Assembly (NCBI GenBank): GCA_937920725.1
Contig: CALEUW010000001.1
Span: 1-55,109 of the forward strand
DNA: 55,109 nucleotides
DNA from: UMGS1601 sp900553335
GTDB taxonomy: Bacteria > Bacillota > Clostridia > Oscillospirales > Ruminococcaceae
Direction: 5' to 3'
Each line of letters starts with the position of its first letter. The first letter of the stretch is position 1. Below are positions 43,931-53,710 of the stretch, in pieces. The notes beneath the pieces are model-generated. The model worked only from the letters and a program-made list of their open reading frames with translations, was not told the origin of the DNA and did not search any database. The position numbers and the translations under genes are program-made.

Positions 43931-44759
43931 TGTAAGCGAAATAACAGATGTTGTTGCTAGTCTTTGTATTAAAGCAAATTTACAGTTGCCTAAGGAGCTT
44001 GAATCTTTGATAAAGAATTCTAAAGAAGAGGAAGAATCGGCAGTAGGCAAGAATGTTTTTTGCGATTTGCTTGATAATATTGATGTTGCTTCCAAAGAAA
44101 ATATTCCAATATGTCAGGATACGGGAATGGCAGTAGTCTTTGCTGAAGTAGGACAGGATGTTCATATCGTCGGAGGAAGCTTTGAGGAAGCTGTAAACAA
44201 AGGAGTAGCAGAAGGATACACAAAGGGACTTCTCAGAAAATCAATAGTTTCCGATCCTCTTGAAAGAGTTAATACAAACGATAATACTCCTGCTGTTATA
44301 CATACAAAAATAGTAACGGGTGACACAATAAAGTTTACCGTTGCACCAAAAGGCTTTGGAAGCGAGAACATGTCTGCGCTGAAGATGATGACTCCATCAG
44401 CAACAGATGAGGATATTATCAGCTTTGTAGCTGATGCTGTATCAAAAGCAGGAAGCAATCCGTGTCCACCGATAGTAGTGGGAGTCGGAATAGGCGGAGA
44501 TTTTGAATACTGCGCTTATCTTGCAAAACTTGCTCTTTGCAGAAATGTGTCTGTAAGAAATCCGAAAGAGCGTTATGCCTGTCTTGAAAAGAGAATGCTT
44601 GAAAGCATTAATAAACTTGGAATAGGCCCTCAGGGATTCGGCGGAACTGTAACAGCGCTTGCTGTAAACATTGAGGAAAGTGCAACTCATATAGCCGGTT
44701 TGCCGATAGCTGTCAATATTGGCTGCCATGTCACAAGGCATGCAAGCGCAGTTATTTAG
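43917..44759 (+). CDS. Class I fumarate hydratase (tartrate dehydratase) alpha subunit
   Basis: 280 residues, matching the alpha half of two-subunit [4Fe-4S] fumarases or L(+)-tartrate dehydratases. Cluster and active-site motifs are visible: PICQDTGMAVVF, GSENMSALKMMTPS, NPCPPIVVGVGIGG and a late GCHVTRHA. The enzyme interconverts fumarate and malate. The beta subunit that normally follows directly is absent; a repeat remnant and then rpoB come next. The subunit must pair with a beta encoded elsewhere, or function is lost. Start ATG 43917 within the amidohydrolase end, after GGGAG. Confidence 0.9.
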   Translation: MREINVSEITDVVASLCIKANLQLPKELESLIKNSKEEEESAVGKNVFCDLLDNIDVASKENIPICQDTGMAVVFAEVGQDVHIVGGSFEEAVNKGVAEGYTKGLLRKSIVSDPLERVNTNDNTPAVIHTKIVTGDTIKFTVAPKGFGSENMSALKMMTPSATDEDIISFVADAVSKAGSNPCPPIVVGVGIGGDFEYCAYLAKLALCRNVSVRNPKERYACLEKRMLESINKLGIGPQGFGGTVTALAVNIEESATHIAGLPIAVNIGCHVTRHASAVI

Positions 44760-44903
44760 ATGCAGGAAAATAGAAGCAAGAGGCAAAAACAATTCGGAAG
44801 TCGGATTTAGGAATGCGGAAGTATAATTGACAATTGATAATGGATAATGAAGAATTATGATTTAAAATAGAAAAAGAGTATAGAAAAGATCAGTTTATAT
44901 ATT
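44760..44903. repeat. Dispersed repeat remnant after the fumarase gene
   Basis: Contains AATTCGGAAGTCGGA (44791-44805), identical to 16001-16015 in the inserted element, and a low-complexity stretch of ATTGACAATTGATAATGGAT style. No terminal inverted repeat or gene is seen. It looks like a degraded relative of that element. Confidence 0.5.
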
Positions 44904-44938
44904 AACCGTCGGAGGATACTTCGTCGGTTTTTCTTTTT
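44904..44938 (+). terminator. Terminator of the cyclophilin-fumarase operon
   Basis: Hairpin AACCG-t-CGGAG-GATA-CTTCG-t-CGGTT (44904-44929), then TTTCTTTTT. It separates the fumarase transcript from rpoB. Confidence 0.87.
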
Positions 44939-44962
44939 AAACAAAAATTTCCCGAAAAACGC

Positions 44963-44991
44963 TTGACAAAAGTTTGTTATTGTTATATAAT
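44963..44991 (+). promoter_or_regulatory. Promoter of rpoBC
   Basis: Consensus TTGACA (44963-44968), 17 bases, consensus TATAAT (44986-44991): a strong housekeeping promoter dedicated to rpoBC. Confidence 0.92.
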
Positions 44992-44997
44992 AGTAAA

Positions 44998-45154
44998 CTG
45001 TATCATAATGGAGTTTTGTACCTTTTTAAACGCAAAATTAAGGTGAAAAGGAAGTGAAAACCGAACGGTTTTAATCCATTGCTAGTTTTAAAATGTCATT
45101 CACGAAATGGTACGCCCAATGTATTATTTTTAGTATTGAGGAGTGATTAAGCCT
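44998..45154 (+). promoter_or_regulatory. rpoB 5' leader
   Basis: About 155 untranslated bases between the promoter and rpoB. Short self-complementary patches occur (for example AACCGAACGGTT near 45059), but no terminator or known riboswitch. In many bacteria this position holds rplJL; here it is non-coding. Confidence 0.45.
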
Positions 45155-48100
45155 ATGGTAAATGTCAAGGACGTAAAGCTTGGCAAGACAACGCGTAAGA
45201 GTTTTGCTAAGATCAATGAGGTTTTAGAAATGCCTAACCTTATTGAGGTTCAGAAAAACTCGTACAACTGGTTTTTGGAAGATGGTTTAAGAGAAGTTTT
45301 CAGAGATATTTCTACTATCACTGATTACAACGGAACTCTCGAACTTAGCTTTGTCGGATACAGATTCGATGATAACCCTAAATATTCTGTAGCTGAATGT
45401 AAAGAAAGAGATGTGACATACGCTAAGCCTCTTAGAGTTACTGCACGCCTTAACAACACCGAAACCGGTGAAATTAAGGAAAGTGAAGTATATATGGGCG
45501 ATTTCCCGATAATGACCGACAGCGGTACCTTTGTAATAAACGGTGCAGAGAGAGTAATCGTTTCTCAGCTCGTTCGTTCTCCGGGAGTATATTATGCAGT
45601 TGATAAAGATAAAACCGGTAAGGATCTTTTCCGTTCAACGGTAATCCCTAACAGAGGTGCATGGCTTGAATATGAAATGGATTCAAACGATGTAGTATAT
45701 GTTAGAATAGATAAGAACAGAAAGATTCCTTTAACTACTTTTATAAGAGCTATAGGAATCGGAACCAATACAGAAATAGAAGAGGTATTCGGCTCTGATG
45801 AAAGAATTCGTCAGACTATCGAGCAAAAGGATGCTACAGCTAACCGTGAAGAAGCTCTTTTAGAGGTTTATAAAAAGCTTCGCCCGGGTGAGCCTCCAAC
45901 AGTTGACAGCGCTGTAACTCATTTGAATAACCTTTTCTTTGATGCAAGAAGATATGATCTTTCACGTTTCGGAAGATATAAATATAATAAGAAACTCGGT
46001 ATTGCTTCCCGTCTTGCGGATCAGGTTTTAACACAGCCTATTGTAAATCCAATGACAGGAGAAATCATGGCAGAGCCGGGTGAGCGTGTATCTCCTGAGT
46101 TGGCTCTGGAAATTGAGCAGGCAGGAGTTGATACGGCATATGTTACAGTTGAAGTTAAAGAGGTTTTAACAATTGAGGGCGAAACCATCACCAAAACTGA
46201 GGAAAGAGAAGTAAAAATCATTTCCAACGGCATGGTAGATATCAATGGATATATAGATTTTGACTGTACTGAATACGGAATAAACGAGCTTGTTTCGTTC
46301 AAGGTTTTAAAAGAAATACTTGAAAGCGCCGACGGTGATGAGGAAGAGCTTAGAGAACAGATTAAGCTTCGTGCCGATGAGCTTGTTCCAAAGCACATCA
46401 CTATCGATGACATGATAGCGACTATCTCATACTTTTTAAATCTCTGTGAAACTGTCGGAACGGTAGACGATATCGACCACTTGGGAAACAGACGTATAAG
46501 AAGTGTTGGAGAGCTTTTACAAAATCAGTTCAGAATCGGACTTACGAGAATGGAGAGAGTGATTCGTGAGAGAATGAATCTCCAGACTCAGGATATTGAG
46601 GAAATCACTCCGGCATCTCTTATAAACATAAGACCTATCACTGCGGCAATTAAGGAGTTTTTCGGATCATCACCGCTTTCTCAGTTCATGGATCAGAACA
46701 ACCCTCTTGCTGAGCTTACTCACAAGAGAAGATTGTCTGCATTAGGACCGGGAGGACTTTCCCGTGACCGTGCAGGATTTGAGGTTCGTGACGTTCACTA
46801 TTCTCACTATGGAAGAATGTGTCCTATTGAAACTCCTGAAGGACCTAACATCGGACTTATTTCTTATCTTGCTTCTTTCGCAAGAATAAACGAATACGGA
46901 TTTATTGAAGCTCCTTACAGGAAGGTTGATAAGGAAACAGGAGTTGTTACTGATGAGGTTGTTTATATGACAGCCGATGTCGAGGATAATTATATAGTAG
47001 CTCAGGCTAACGAGCCGCTTACAGAAGACGGCAAGTTTGCAAGAGCAAAGGTAAACGGAAGATACCGTGATCAGATTTCTGAATTTGACGCATCTCAGGT
47101 TGATTTCATGGATGTATCGCCTAAGATGGTGGTTTCAGTTGCTACCGCTTTGATTCCGTTCCTTGAAAACGACGATGCAAACCGTGCCCTTATGGGATCA
47201 AACATGCAAAGACAGGCTGTACCGCTGTTAAAAACGGAAGCACCTGTTGTAGGCACCGGAATGGAATACAAGGCTTGTCTTGATTCAGGAGTTGCAGTTG
47301 TATCAACAGCGCCTGGTGTGGTTGAAAGAGTAAGCGCCGATGAGGTTGTAGTAAGAGAAAAAGGCGGAAATCTGCACAAGTATCATCTTACTAAGTTTAA
47401 GCGTTCAAATGCAGGAACTTGTACAAATCAAAGACCTATTGTTGAAGTGGGCGAAAAGATTAAGGAACATCAGATTATTGCAGACGGTCCTGCAACGGCA
47501 GACGGAGAGCTTGCTCTCGGTAAAAACGCTCTTATCGGATTTATGACTTGGGAAGGTTATAACTACGAGGACGCCGTACTTCTTAATGAAAATCTTGTTA
47601 AGGAAGATAAATATACATCAATTCATATCGAAGAATATGAGATTGAAGCAAGAGATACAAAGCTCGGTCCTGAGGAGATCACCCGTGATATTCCAAACGT
47701 CGGAGAAGACGCTCTTAAAGATCTGGATGAAAACGGAATTATCAGAGTCGGTGCTGAGGTCCGTTCGGGAGATATCTTGGTAGGTAAGGTAACCCCTAAG
47801 GGTGAAACTGAGCTTACAGCAGAGGAAAGACTTCTCCGTGCTATTTTCGGTGAAAAGGCAAGAGAGGTAAGAGATAATTCTCTTAAGGTTCCTCACGGCG
47901 AGTCAGGAGTTATTATTGACGTAAAGGTATTTACAAGAGAAAATTGCGATGAGCTAAGCCCCGGAGTTAATAAGCTTGTAAGATGCTATATTGCTCAGAA
48001 GAGAAAAATCTCTGTCGGAGATAAAATGGCAGGAAGACATGGAAACAAGGGTGTTGTTTCGCGAATTTTACCTCAGGAGGATATGCCTTTCCTTGAAGAC

Positions 48101-48904
48101 GGAACACCTCTTGACATTGTATTAAATCCACTCGGAGTACCTTCACGTATGAACATCGGACAGGTGCTTGAGGTTCATCTCGGCATGGCAGCAAAGGCTC
48201 TGGGCTGGAAGATAATGACGCCTGTATTTGATGGAGCACATGAGGAAGATATCAGAGCGTGCTTTAAAATGGCAGGACTTCCGGAGGACGGAAAAACAAC
48301 TCTTTATGACGGACGAACAGGTGAAAAGTTTGACAACAGGGTAACGGTAGGTTACATGTATTATCTCAAGCTTCACCACCTTGTTGACGATAAGATCCAC
48401 GCACGTTCAGTAGGTCCTTATGCTTTAGTAACTCAGCAGCCTTTAGGAGGTAAAGCTCAGTTCGGAGGACAAAGATTCGGTGAGATGGAGGTTTGGGCAC
48501 TCGAAGCTTACGGTGCAGCTTATACTCTTCAGGAGATACTGACCGTTAAATCGGACGATACTGTAGGACGTGTAAAGACCTATGAAGCTATCGTCAAGGG
48601 TCAAAACGTTCCGAAACCTGGTATTCCGGAATCGTTTAAAGTACTTGTTAAGGAGCTTCAGTCGCTTTGCCTTGATGTTAAGGTTCTTAATTGCAACGAT
48701 GAAGAAATTGATTTAAAGCAGACGTTTGAAGATGATGACGACTTTACTCCGCAGCCTGTAATTGAAGATATGGAGCTTACGCTTGATGAAGGCGAGCTTG
48801 AAGAAGGCTTTTTCGCAGAAAACGAAGACGGAGAGATTAGTGAAATAGATTTGGGAGAGGAGTTTGACGATTCCGATCTTTTTGATGACTCAGAGGAAGA
48901 GTAA
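45155..48904 (+). CDS. rpoB: DNA-directed RNA polymerase subunit beta
   Basis: 1249 residues. Core polymerase subunit. Conserved blocks run in order, including LSQFMDQNNPLAELTHKRRL (rifampicin pocket, wild type by eye), GPEGPNIGLI-type fork residues (IETPEGPNIGLISYL) and the late KISVGDKMAGRHGNKG block. A lineage-specific insert lies near 300-390. The C-terminus carries a very acidic tail of about 55 residues beyond the usual end. ATG 45155 is chosen, since an upstream GTG (45143) overlaps the GAGGAG ribosome-binding site. rpoC follows after 45 bases. Confidence 0.98.
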   Translation: MVNVKDVKLGKTTRKSFAKINEVLEMPNLIEVQKNSYNWFLEDGLREVFRDISTITDYNGTLELSFVGYRFDDNPKYSVAECKERDVTYAKPLRVTARLNNTETGEIKESEVYMGDFPIMTDSGTFVINGAERVIVSQLVRSPGVYYAVDKDKTGKDLFRSTVIPNRGAWLEYEMDSNDVVYVRIDKNRKIPLTTFIRAIGIGTNTEIEEVFGSDERIRQTIEQKDATANREEALLEVYKKLRPGEPPTVDSAVTHLNNLFFDARRYDLSRFGRYKYNKKLGIASRLADQVLTQPIVNPMTGEIMAEPGERVSPELALEIEQAGVDTAYVTVEVKEVLTIEGETITKTEEREVKIISNGMVDINGYIDFDCTEYGINELVSFKVLKEILESADGDEEELREQIKLRADELVPKHITIDDMIATISYFLNLCETVGTVDDIDHLGNRRIRSVGELLQNQFRIGLTRMERVIRERMNLQTQDIEEITPASLINIRPITAAIKEFFGSSPLSQFMDQNNPLAELTHKRRLSALGPGGLSRDRAGFEVRDVHYSHYGRMCPIETPEGPNIGLISYLASFARINEYGFIEAPYRKVDKETGVVTDEVVYMTADVEDNYIVAQANEPLTEDGKFARAKVNGRYRDQISEFDASQVDFMDVSPKMVVSVATALIPFLENDDANRALMGSNMQRQAVPLLKTEAPVVGTGMEYKACLDSGVAVVSTAPGVVERVSADEVVVREKGGNLHKYHLTKFKRSNAGTCTNQRPIVEVGEKIKEHQIIADGPATADGELALGKNALIGFMTWEGYNYEDAVLLNENLVKEDKYTSIHIEEYEIEARDTKLGPEEITRDIPNVGEDALKDLDENGIIRVGAEVRSGDILVGKVTPKGETELTAEERLLRAIFGEKAREVRDNSLKVPHGESGVIIDVKVFTRENCDELSPGVNKLVRCYIAQKRKISVGDKMAGRHGNKGVVSRILPQEDMPFLEDGTPLDIVLNPLGVPSRMNIGQVLEVHLGMAAKALGWKIMTPVFDGAHEEDIRACFKMAGLPEDGKTTLYDGRTGEKFDNRVTVGYMYYLKLHHLVDDKIHARSVGPYALVTQQPLGGKAQFGGQRFGEMEVWALEAYGAAYTLQEILTVKSDDTVGRVKTYEAIVKGQNVPKPGIPESFKVLVKELQSLCLDVKVLNCNDEEIDLKQTFEDDDDFTPQPVIEDMELTLDEGELEEGFFAENEDGEISEIDLGEEFDDSDLFDDSEEE

Positions 48905-48949
48905 ACGCTCAGATCATTAATTCACAAAACAAGGAAGAAGGGTCGAATA

Positions 48950-51900
48950 TTGGAATTTAATACATTTGCATCAATCAAAATCGGTCTTGCATCGCCTGAG
49001 CAGATCAGAGAGTGGTCATACGGCGCTGTTGAAAGACCGGAAACAATAAATTACAGAACTCAAAAACCTGAGAAAGACGGACTTTACTGCGAAAAGATTT
49101 TCGGACCGTCAAAGGACTGGGAATGTCACTGCGGAAAGTATAAGAAGATTCGATTTAAGGGAAAAGTCTGCGAAAGGTGCGGAGTTGAGGTTACAAGAGC
49201 TAAGGTAAGACGTGAGCGTATGGGCCACATTGAGCTTGCCGCTCCGGTATCTCACATTTGGTACTTTAAGGGAACACCATCAAGAATCGGACAGATGCTT
49301 GAGGTTTCACAAAAGCGCCTTGAAGAGGTATTGTATTTTACAAAATATATAGTTATCGATCCGGGTAATACCGAGCTTGAAAAATGTCAGCTTCTTTCCG
49401 AAAAGGATTATCTCGATATGAGAGAGAAGTATGAGGATCAGTTCAAGGCAGGTATGGGTGCTGAAGCTATAAAAGAGCTTCTTTCGGAGATTGACCTTGA
49501 AGTACTTTCAGCTTCGCTTAAGGAAGAGCTTAAGGATCTGCCGAGCGGACAAAAGAGAATCAAGCTTTTAAAAAGGCTTGAGATCGTAGAGGCATTTAGA
49601 ACATCCGGCAACCGTCCTGAGTGGATGATTTTGGATGTAGTACCCGTAATTCCGCCGGATCTAAGACCAATGGTAATGCTTGACGGTGGAAGATACGCAA
49701 CGAGCGACTTGAATGATTTATACAGAAGAGTTATTAACAGAAACAACCGTTTAAAGAGAATGCTTGAGCTTGAAGCACCTGACATCATTGTAAGAAATGA
49801 AAAGAGAATGCTTCAGGAAGCAGTTGATGCATTGATTGACAACGGAAGACACGGAAGACCTGTTACAGGACCTAATAACAGAGCATTTAAATCGCTTTCT
49901 GATATGCTCAAAGGTAAGCAGGGAAGATTTAGACAGAACCTTCTCGGTAAGCGTGTTGACTATTCGGGACGTTCCGTTATTGTTGTTGGGCCTGAGCTTA
50001 AGATGTATCAGTGCGGTCTTCCTAAAGAAATGGCTCTTGAGCTGTTCAAGCCATTTGTAATGAAAAGATTGGTTGATACCAATCCGTCTATAAATATTAA
50101 GAGTGCAAGAAAAATGGTAGAGAGAGCTCGTCCTGAAGTTTGGGATGCACTCGAAAATGTAATTCAGGGGCACCCTGTTCTCTTGAACCGTGCGCCTACT
50201 CTTCATAGACTTGGAATTCAGGCATTTGAGCCGGTACTTGTTGAGGGAAGAGCGCTTAAGCTCCATCCGCTTGTTTGTACAGCGTACAATGCTGACTTCG
50301 ACGGCGACCAAATGGCTGTTCACGTTCCTCTTTCAGCAGAGGCACAAGCAGAAGCAAGATTTTTAATGCTTGCTGCAAATAACCTCTTAAAGCCGTCAGA
50401 CGGTAAACCGGTTGCTGTGCCTACACAGGATATGATTCTCGGTTCGTATTATCTTACGATGGCAAAAGACGGAGAGCTTGGCGAAGGAAAAGTATTTAAA
50501 GATACAGACGAAGCTTTAATGGCATATGATGCAGGATATGTTTCACTTCATGCTAAAATTAAAGTTAAGGTTTCAAAGACTATAGGCACAAAAACTGTTT
50601 CCAAGATCATTGATGCCACTGTTGGAAGACTTATATTTAACAGTGTTATACCGCAGGATTTGGGATTTGTTGACAGAACAAATTCAGAGAAGCAGTTTGA
50701 CCTTGAGATAACCGAAAAGGCTGATAAAAAGCTTTTGTCAAAGATTTTCGACAAATGTATTGCTGTTCATGGTACTTCAAAGACATCGGAAGTTCTTGAC
50801 AATGTAAAATCCCTTGGATATAAATTTTCGACTAAGGCAGCTATCACAGTTGCTGTATGCGATGCAACAATTCCAGATAAGAAGAAGGATATTATTGCAT
50901 CCGCTGATGAAAAGATCAACAAAATTGACAAACAGTTTAAGAGAGGATATATCTCAAGAGAAGAAAAGTCAAAGAAGTTTATCGAGATTTGGAATCAAGC
51001 TACGGACGATGTTACGGACGCTCTTCGTGAAGGACTTGATCCATACAATCCGATCAACATGATGGCGGACTCAGGTGCGAGAGGTAGTATAAATCAGATA
51101 AGACAGCTTGCCGGAATGAGAGGTCTTATCGCTAATACTTCTGGTTCAACAATTGAGATGCCTATCAAGGCTAACTATCGTGAAGGACTTAATATCCTTG
51201 AGTACTTCATTTCATCTCGTGGAGCTAGAAAGGGACTTGCCGATACAGCTCTTAGAACGGCTGACTCAGGATACCTTACAAGACGACTTGTCGATGTTTC
51301 TCAGGATGTTATTATTCATGAGGATGACTGCGGAACAACTGAAGGACTGGAAGTTTTTGAAATTAAAAACGGAAATGAGATTATCGAGCCGCTTACAGAA
51401 AGACTTGTCGGAAGATTTCTTGTTGATGATTTGGTTGACAAGGCAACAGGCGATGTTGTCATTCCGAAAACTCGTCTGATGACTGAAGCTGATGCTAAAA
51501 AGGCTCTTGAAACAATGCAGGCTAACGGCGATGATAAGATTAAAATTCGTTCTGTTCTTCATTGTAAGGCTAGAAACGGTGTGTGTGCTAAGTGCTACGG
51601 CTCTAACCTTGCTAACGGAAAGGTTATTTCTGTCGGTGAAGCTGTAGGAATTATTTCGGCTCAGTCTATCGGTGAGCCGGGTACACAGCTTACGATGAGA
51701 ACGTTCCATACGGGCGGTATTGCAAACGCTGAGGATATCACTCAGGGTCTTCCAAGAGTTGAAGAGCTGTTTGAGTCCAGAAAGCCTAAGGGTGCTGCGA
51801 TTATCACAAGGGTTTCAGGAACAGTTAAAATCGAAGACGTTAAAAAGACAAAGCAGATCACTGTTACAAGCAACGATCCCGAGAATCCGGAACAGGAGGT

Positions 51901-52525
51901 TTATAACATTCCTTATGGATTTAAGATTCGTGTTCGTGAAGGTGCTGAAGTAAATATGGGTGATCCTCTTACTGAGGGTTCAATCAATCCGTCCGATATT
52001 CTTGAGGTCAACGGAGTGCAGGCTGTTCAGAATTATATTATCACTGAAGTTCAAAAAACCTACCGTTTACAGGGTGTTGACATCAACGATAAGCACATTG
52101 AGGTAATTGTTCGTCAGATGATGAGAAAGGTTAAGATAGACGATCCGGGAAGCAGCTATTTGTTGCCAGGTTCACTTATGAGCAAGGGGCAAGTTGATGA
52201 TCTTAACGAAGAGATACAGCAGAAGATTGACGAGGGCGATTTGGAGGCCAAGCTTATAACTACTGTTCCTGTATTACAGGGTATTACAAAGGCGGCTTCT
52301 AACTCAGATTCATTCTTGTCCGCTGCGTCGTTCCAGGAAACGACTAAAGCTCTTACTGATGCTGCAATCAGAGGAAAGAGTGACAGGCTTCTTGGACTTA
52401 AGGAAAACGTTATTATTGGTAAACTTATCCCTGCCGGAACAGGTATGGATGTTTATAATAACGTGCAGGTTGTTAAGAACGAAACCACTGCATCTATGCC
52501 TGAGCATCAGATTCCGATTGCGTAG
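48950..52525 (+). CDS. rpoC: DNA-directed RNA polymerase subunit beta'
   Basis: 1191 residues. Catalytic subunit with the active-site motif NADFDGDQM binding magnesium. N-terminal zinc cysteines are in CHCGKYKK and CERCGVE, the second zinc site is in CKARNGVCAKCYG, and trigger-loop sequence is around IGEPGTQLTMRTFHTGG. The start is TTG 48950, preceded by AAGGAAGAAGGG; no ATG is nearby. It shares a transcript with rpoB. Confidence 0.98.
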   Translation: MEFNTFASIKIGLASPEQIREWSYGAVERPETINYRTQKPEKDGLYCEKIFGPSKDWECHCGKYKKIRFKGKVCERCGVEVTRAKVRRERMGHIELAAPVSHIWYFKGTPSRIGQMLEVSQKRLEEVLYFTKYIVIDPGNTELEKCQLLSEKDYLDMREKYEDQFKAGMGAEAIKELLSEIDLEVLSASLKEELKDLPSGQKRIKLLKRLEIVEAFRTSGNRPEWMILDVVPVIPPDLRPMVMLDGGRYATSDLNDLYRRVINRNNRLKRMLELEAPDIIVRNEKRMLQEAVDALIDNGRHGRPVTGPNNRAFKSLSDMLKGKQGRFRQNLLGKRVDYSGRSVIVVGPELKMYQCGLPKEMALELFKPFVMKRLVDTNPSINIKSARKMVERARPEVWDALENVIQGHPVLLNRAPTLHRLGIQAFEPVLVEGRALKLHPLVCTAYNADFDGDQMAVHVPLSAEAQAEARFLMLAANNLLKPSDGKPVAVPTQDMILGSYYLTMAKDGELGEGKVFKDTDEALMAYDAGYVSLHAKIKVKVSKTIGTKTVSKIIDATVGRLIFNSVIPQDLGFVDRTNSEKQFDLEITEKADKKLLSKIFDKCIAVHGTSKTSEVLDNVKSLGYKFSTKAAITVAVCDATIPDKKKDIIASADEKINKIDKQFKRGYISREEKSKKFIEIWNQATDDVTDALREGLDPYNPINMMADSGARGSINQIRQLAGMRGLIANTSGSTIEMPIKANYREGLNILEYFISSRGARKGLADTALRTADSGYLTRRLVDVSQDVIIHEDDCGTTEGLEVFEIKNGNEIIEPLTERLVGRFLVDDLVDKATGDVVIPKTRLMTEADAKKALETMQANGDDKIKIRSVLHCKARNGVCAKCYGSNLANGKVISVGEAVGIISAQSIGEPGTQLTMRTFHTGGIANAEDITQGLPRVEELFESRKPKGAAIITRVSGTVKIEDVKKTKQITVTSNDPENPEQEVYNIPYGFKIRVREGAEVNMGDPLTEGSINPSDILEVNGVQAVQNYIITEVQKTYRLQGVDINDKHIEVIVRQMMRKVKIDDPGSSYLLPGSLMSKGQVDDLNEEIQQKIDEGDLEAKLITTVPVLQGITKAASNSDSFLSAASFQETTKALTDAAIRGKSDRLLGLKENVIIGKLIPAGTGMDVYNNVQVVKNETTASMPEHQIPIA

Positions 52526-52581
52526 ATTTAAAGGTAGTTTGTCAATCTTTGGGTAAAATAGTTAAATTGATAAAGAGTAAG

Positions 52582-52613
52582 TAAGCAGTTATCTTATGAT
52601 AGCTGCTTATTTG
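52582..52613 (+). terminator. Probable terminator of rpoBC
   Basis: Hairpin TAAGCAG-t-TATC, loop TTAT, GATA-g-CTGCTTA (52582-52609), followed by only a short T-rich stretch. It is the best candidate between rpoC and the two-component genes. Confidence 0.6.
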
Positions 52614-52924
52614 CTGTTCAGATGTTAATGAGAAAAAATATGTAAAATACGACTTTTGAAATTGTTGTAACTATAAGCGTTTCTTTTAAGAACAGTAATT
52701 TTGTTGTCACAGCCTTAGGTAGAATCGACAGTAAAGTGAGAAGAAAAGGAGTTAATAATACTAGGAGACCAATTGCAAATTATATTAGCACATTCATTTA
52801 ATGGGTTATAACGGTTTCCTTATAATTATTTTTTTATATGCTTTGCTTTATCCTCTTTATTGTAGGATCTACTTGTTTATCTCAACTTTTAGTATAATGT
52901 CTTTAAAAATATTATGGTAAAGTA
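52614..52924. other. Intergenic region before the two-component system
   Basis: About 310 AT-rich bases without a supported gene. A 57-codon frame from ATG 52628 is broken by TAA at the sixth codon and shows no family resemblance. No AgrD-like signal peptide was found. Confidence 0.35.
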
Positions 52925-52953
52925 TTGATTTCGGTTCAAATATTTGATATAAT
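52925..52953 (+). promoter_or_regulatory. Promoter of the LytTR two-component operon
   Basis: TTGATT (52925-52930), 17 bases, TATAAT (52948-52953). The regulator start is 22 bases downstream. Confidence 0.75.
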
Positions 52954-52975
52954 GTCGAAATAGGGCGGTGTTTTT

Positions 52976-53710
52976 ATGATCAGGATAGCAATTGTGGATG
53001 ATGAACCGGTTATTTGCAGTGAATTAGAATCACTAATTGAGGAGTATGGGAATAATGCTTATGTAGAAATAGAAACAGAGGTGTTTTTTTCCGGAAAACG
53101 ATTTGTAGACGATTTGCTGGGAGGGGCTTCGTTTGATTTGGTGTTGCTTGACATTGAAATGAATAACGGCAATGGAATTTATGTAGGTAATTCTATTAGA
53201 AATGTTATCAAAAACGAACATATGCCGATCGCTTTTGTATCCGGAAAAGATGGGTACGATAGACAGTTATTTGAATTTAGGCCGTTGTGTTTTGTCGAGA
53301 AGCCTGCGGGATATGAAGAAATATGCAAGTTGTTAAACAAATATTTGAATTTGTTTGGTAGATCTAATAATACATTTGCCTTTAAATCGGATCACAAAAA
53401 TCATTGGGTCCAATTAAATCAAGTTATTTATTTTGAAAGCGATGACAGAAAAGTGAAAATACTTTGTAACAGCGGTTGCGACTATGAATTCTATGGATCT
53501 ATGGAAAATGTTTATAATCAAGTTAAATCAGCAGGGTTTATGATGATTCATAAATCATTTATAATTAATTATCGATATGTGCGAGAGTTTGATCATGACA
53601 GAATAAAAATGTCCAACGGAGAATGGTTGCCTGTGTCTAAGCATAGAAAGGGTGCCGTGCTTAAATGGCAGATAGTAATGGAAAATGGAGGCGAGCGTAT
53701 TGAACCTTAG
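52976..53710 (+). CDS. LytTR-type response regulator (AgrA/ComE-like)
   Basis: 244 residues. N-terminal receiver domain with the acidic pair in VDDEP, phosphorylated aspartate in LLDIEM (Asp59) and lysine in FVEKP (Lys109). C-terminal LytTR DNA-binding domain (NHWVQLNQVIYFES, then FMMIHKSFIINYRYVREFD and GEWLPVSKHRK). Such regulators bind paired nine-base direct repeats and control peptide-pheromone, toxin or bacteriocin genes. It overlaps the following histidine kinase gene by 11 bases. The regulator coming before the kinase is the reverse of the agr order. Confidence 0.93.
   Translation: MIRIAIVDDEPVICSELESLIEEYGNNAYVEIETEVFFSGKRFVDDLLGGASFDLVLLDIEMNNGNGIYVGNSIRNVIKNEHMPIAFVSGKDGYDRQLFEFRPLCFVEKPAGYEEICKLLNKYLNLFGRSNNTFAFKSDHKNHWVQLNQVIYFESDDRKVKILCNSGCDYEFYGSMENVYNQVKSAGFMMIHKSFIINYRYVREFDHDRIKMSNGEWLPVSKHRKGAVLKWQIVMENGGERIEP

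Noticed and set aside
49751..50323. 190-codon minus-strand frame inside rpoC
   Set aside because: It is antisense to highly conserved rpoC sequence with no ribosome-binding site.
52628..52804. Possible AgrD-like peptide gene upstream of the LytTR regulator
   Set aside because: The frame from ATG 52628 has a stop at the sixth codon, and the rest shows no amphipathic leader, core Cys or acidic tail of AgrD.
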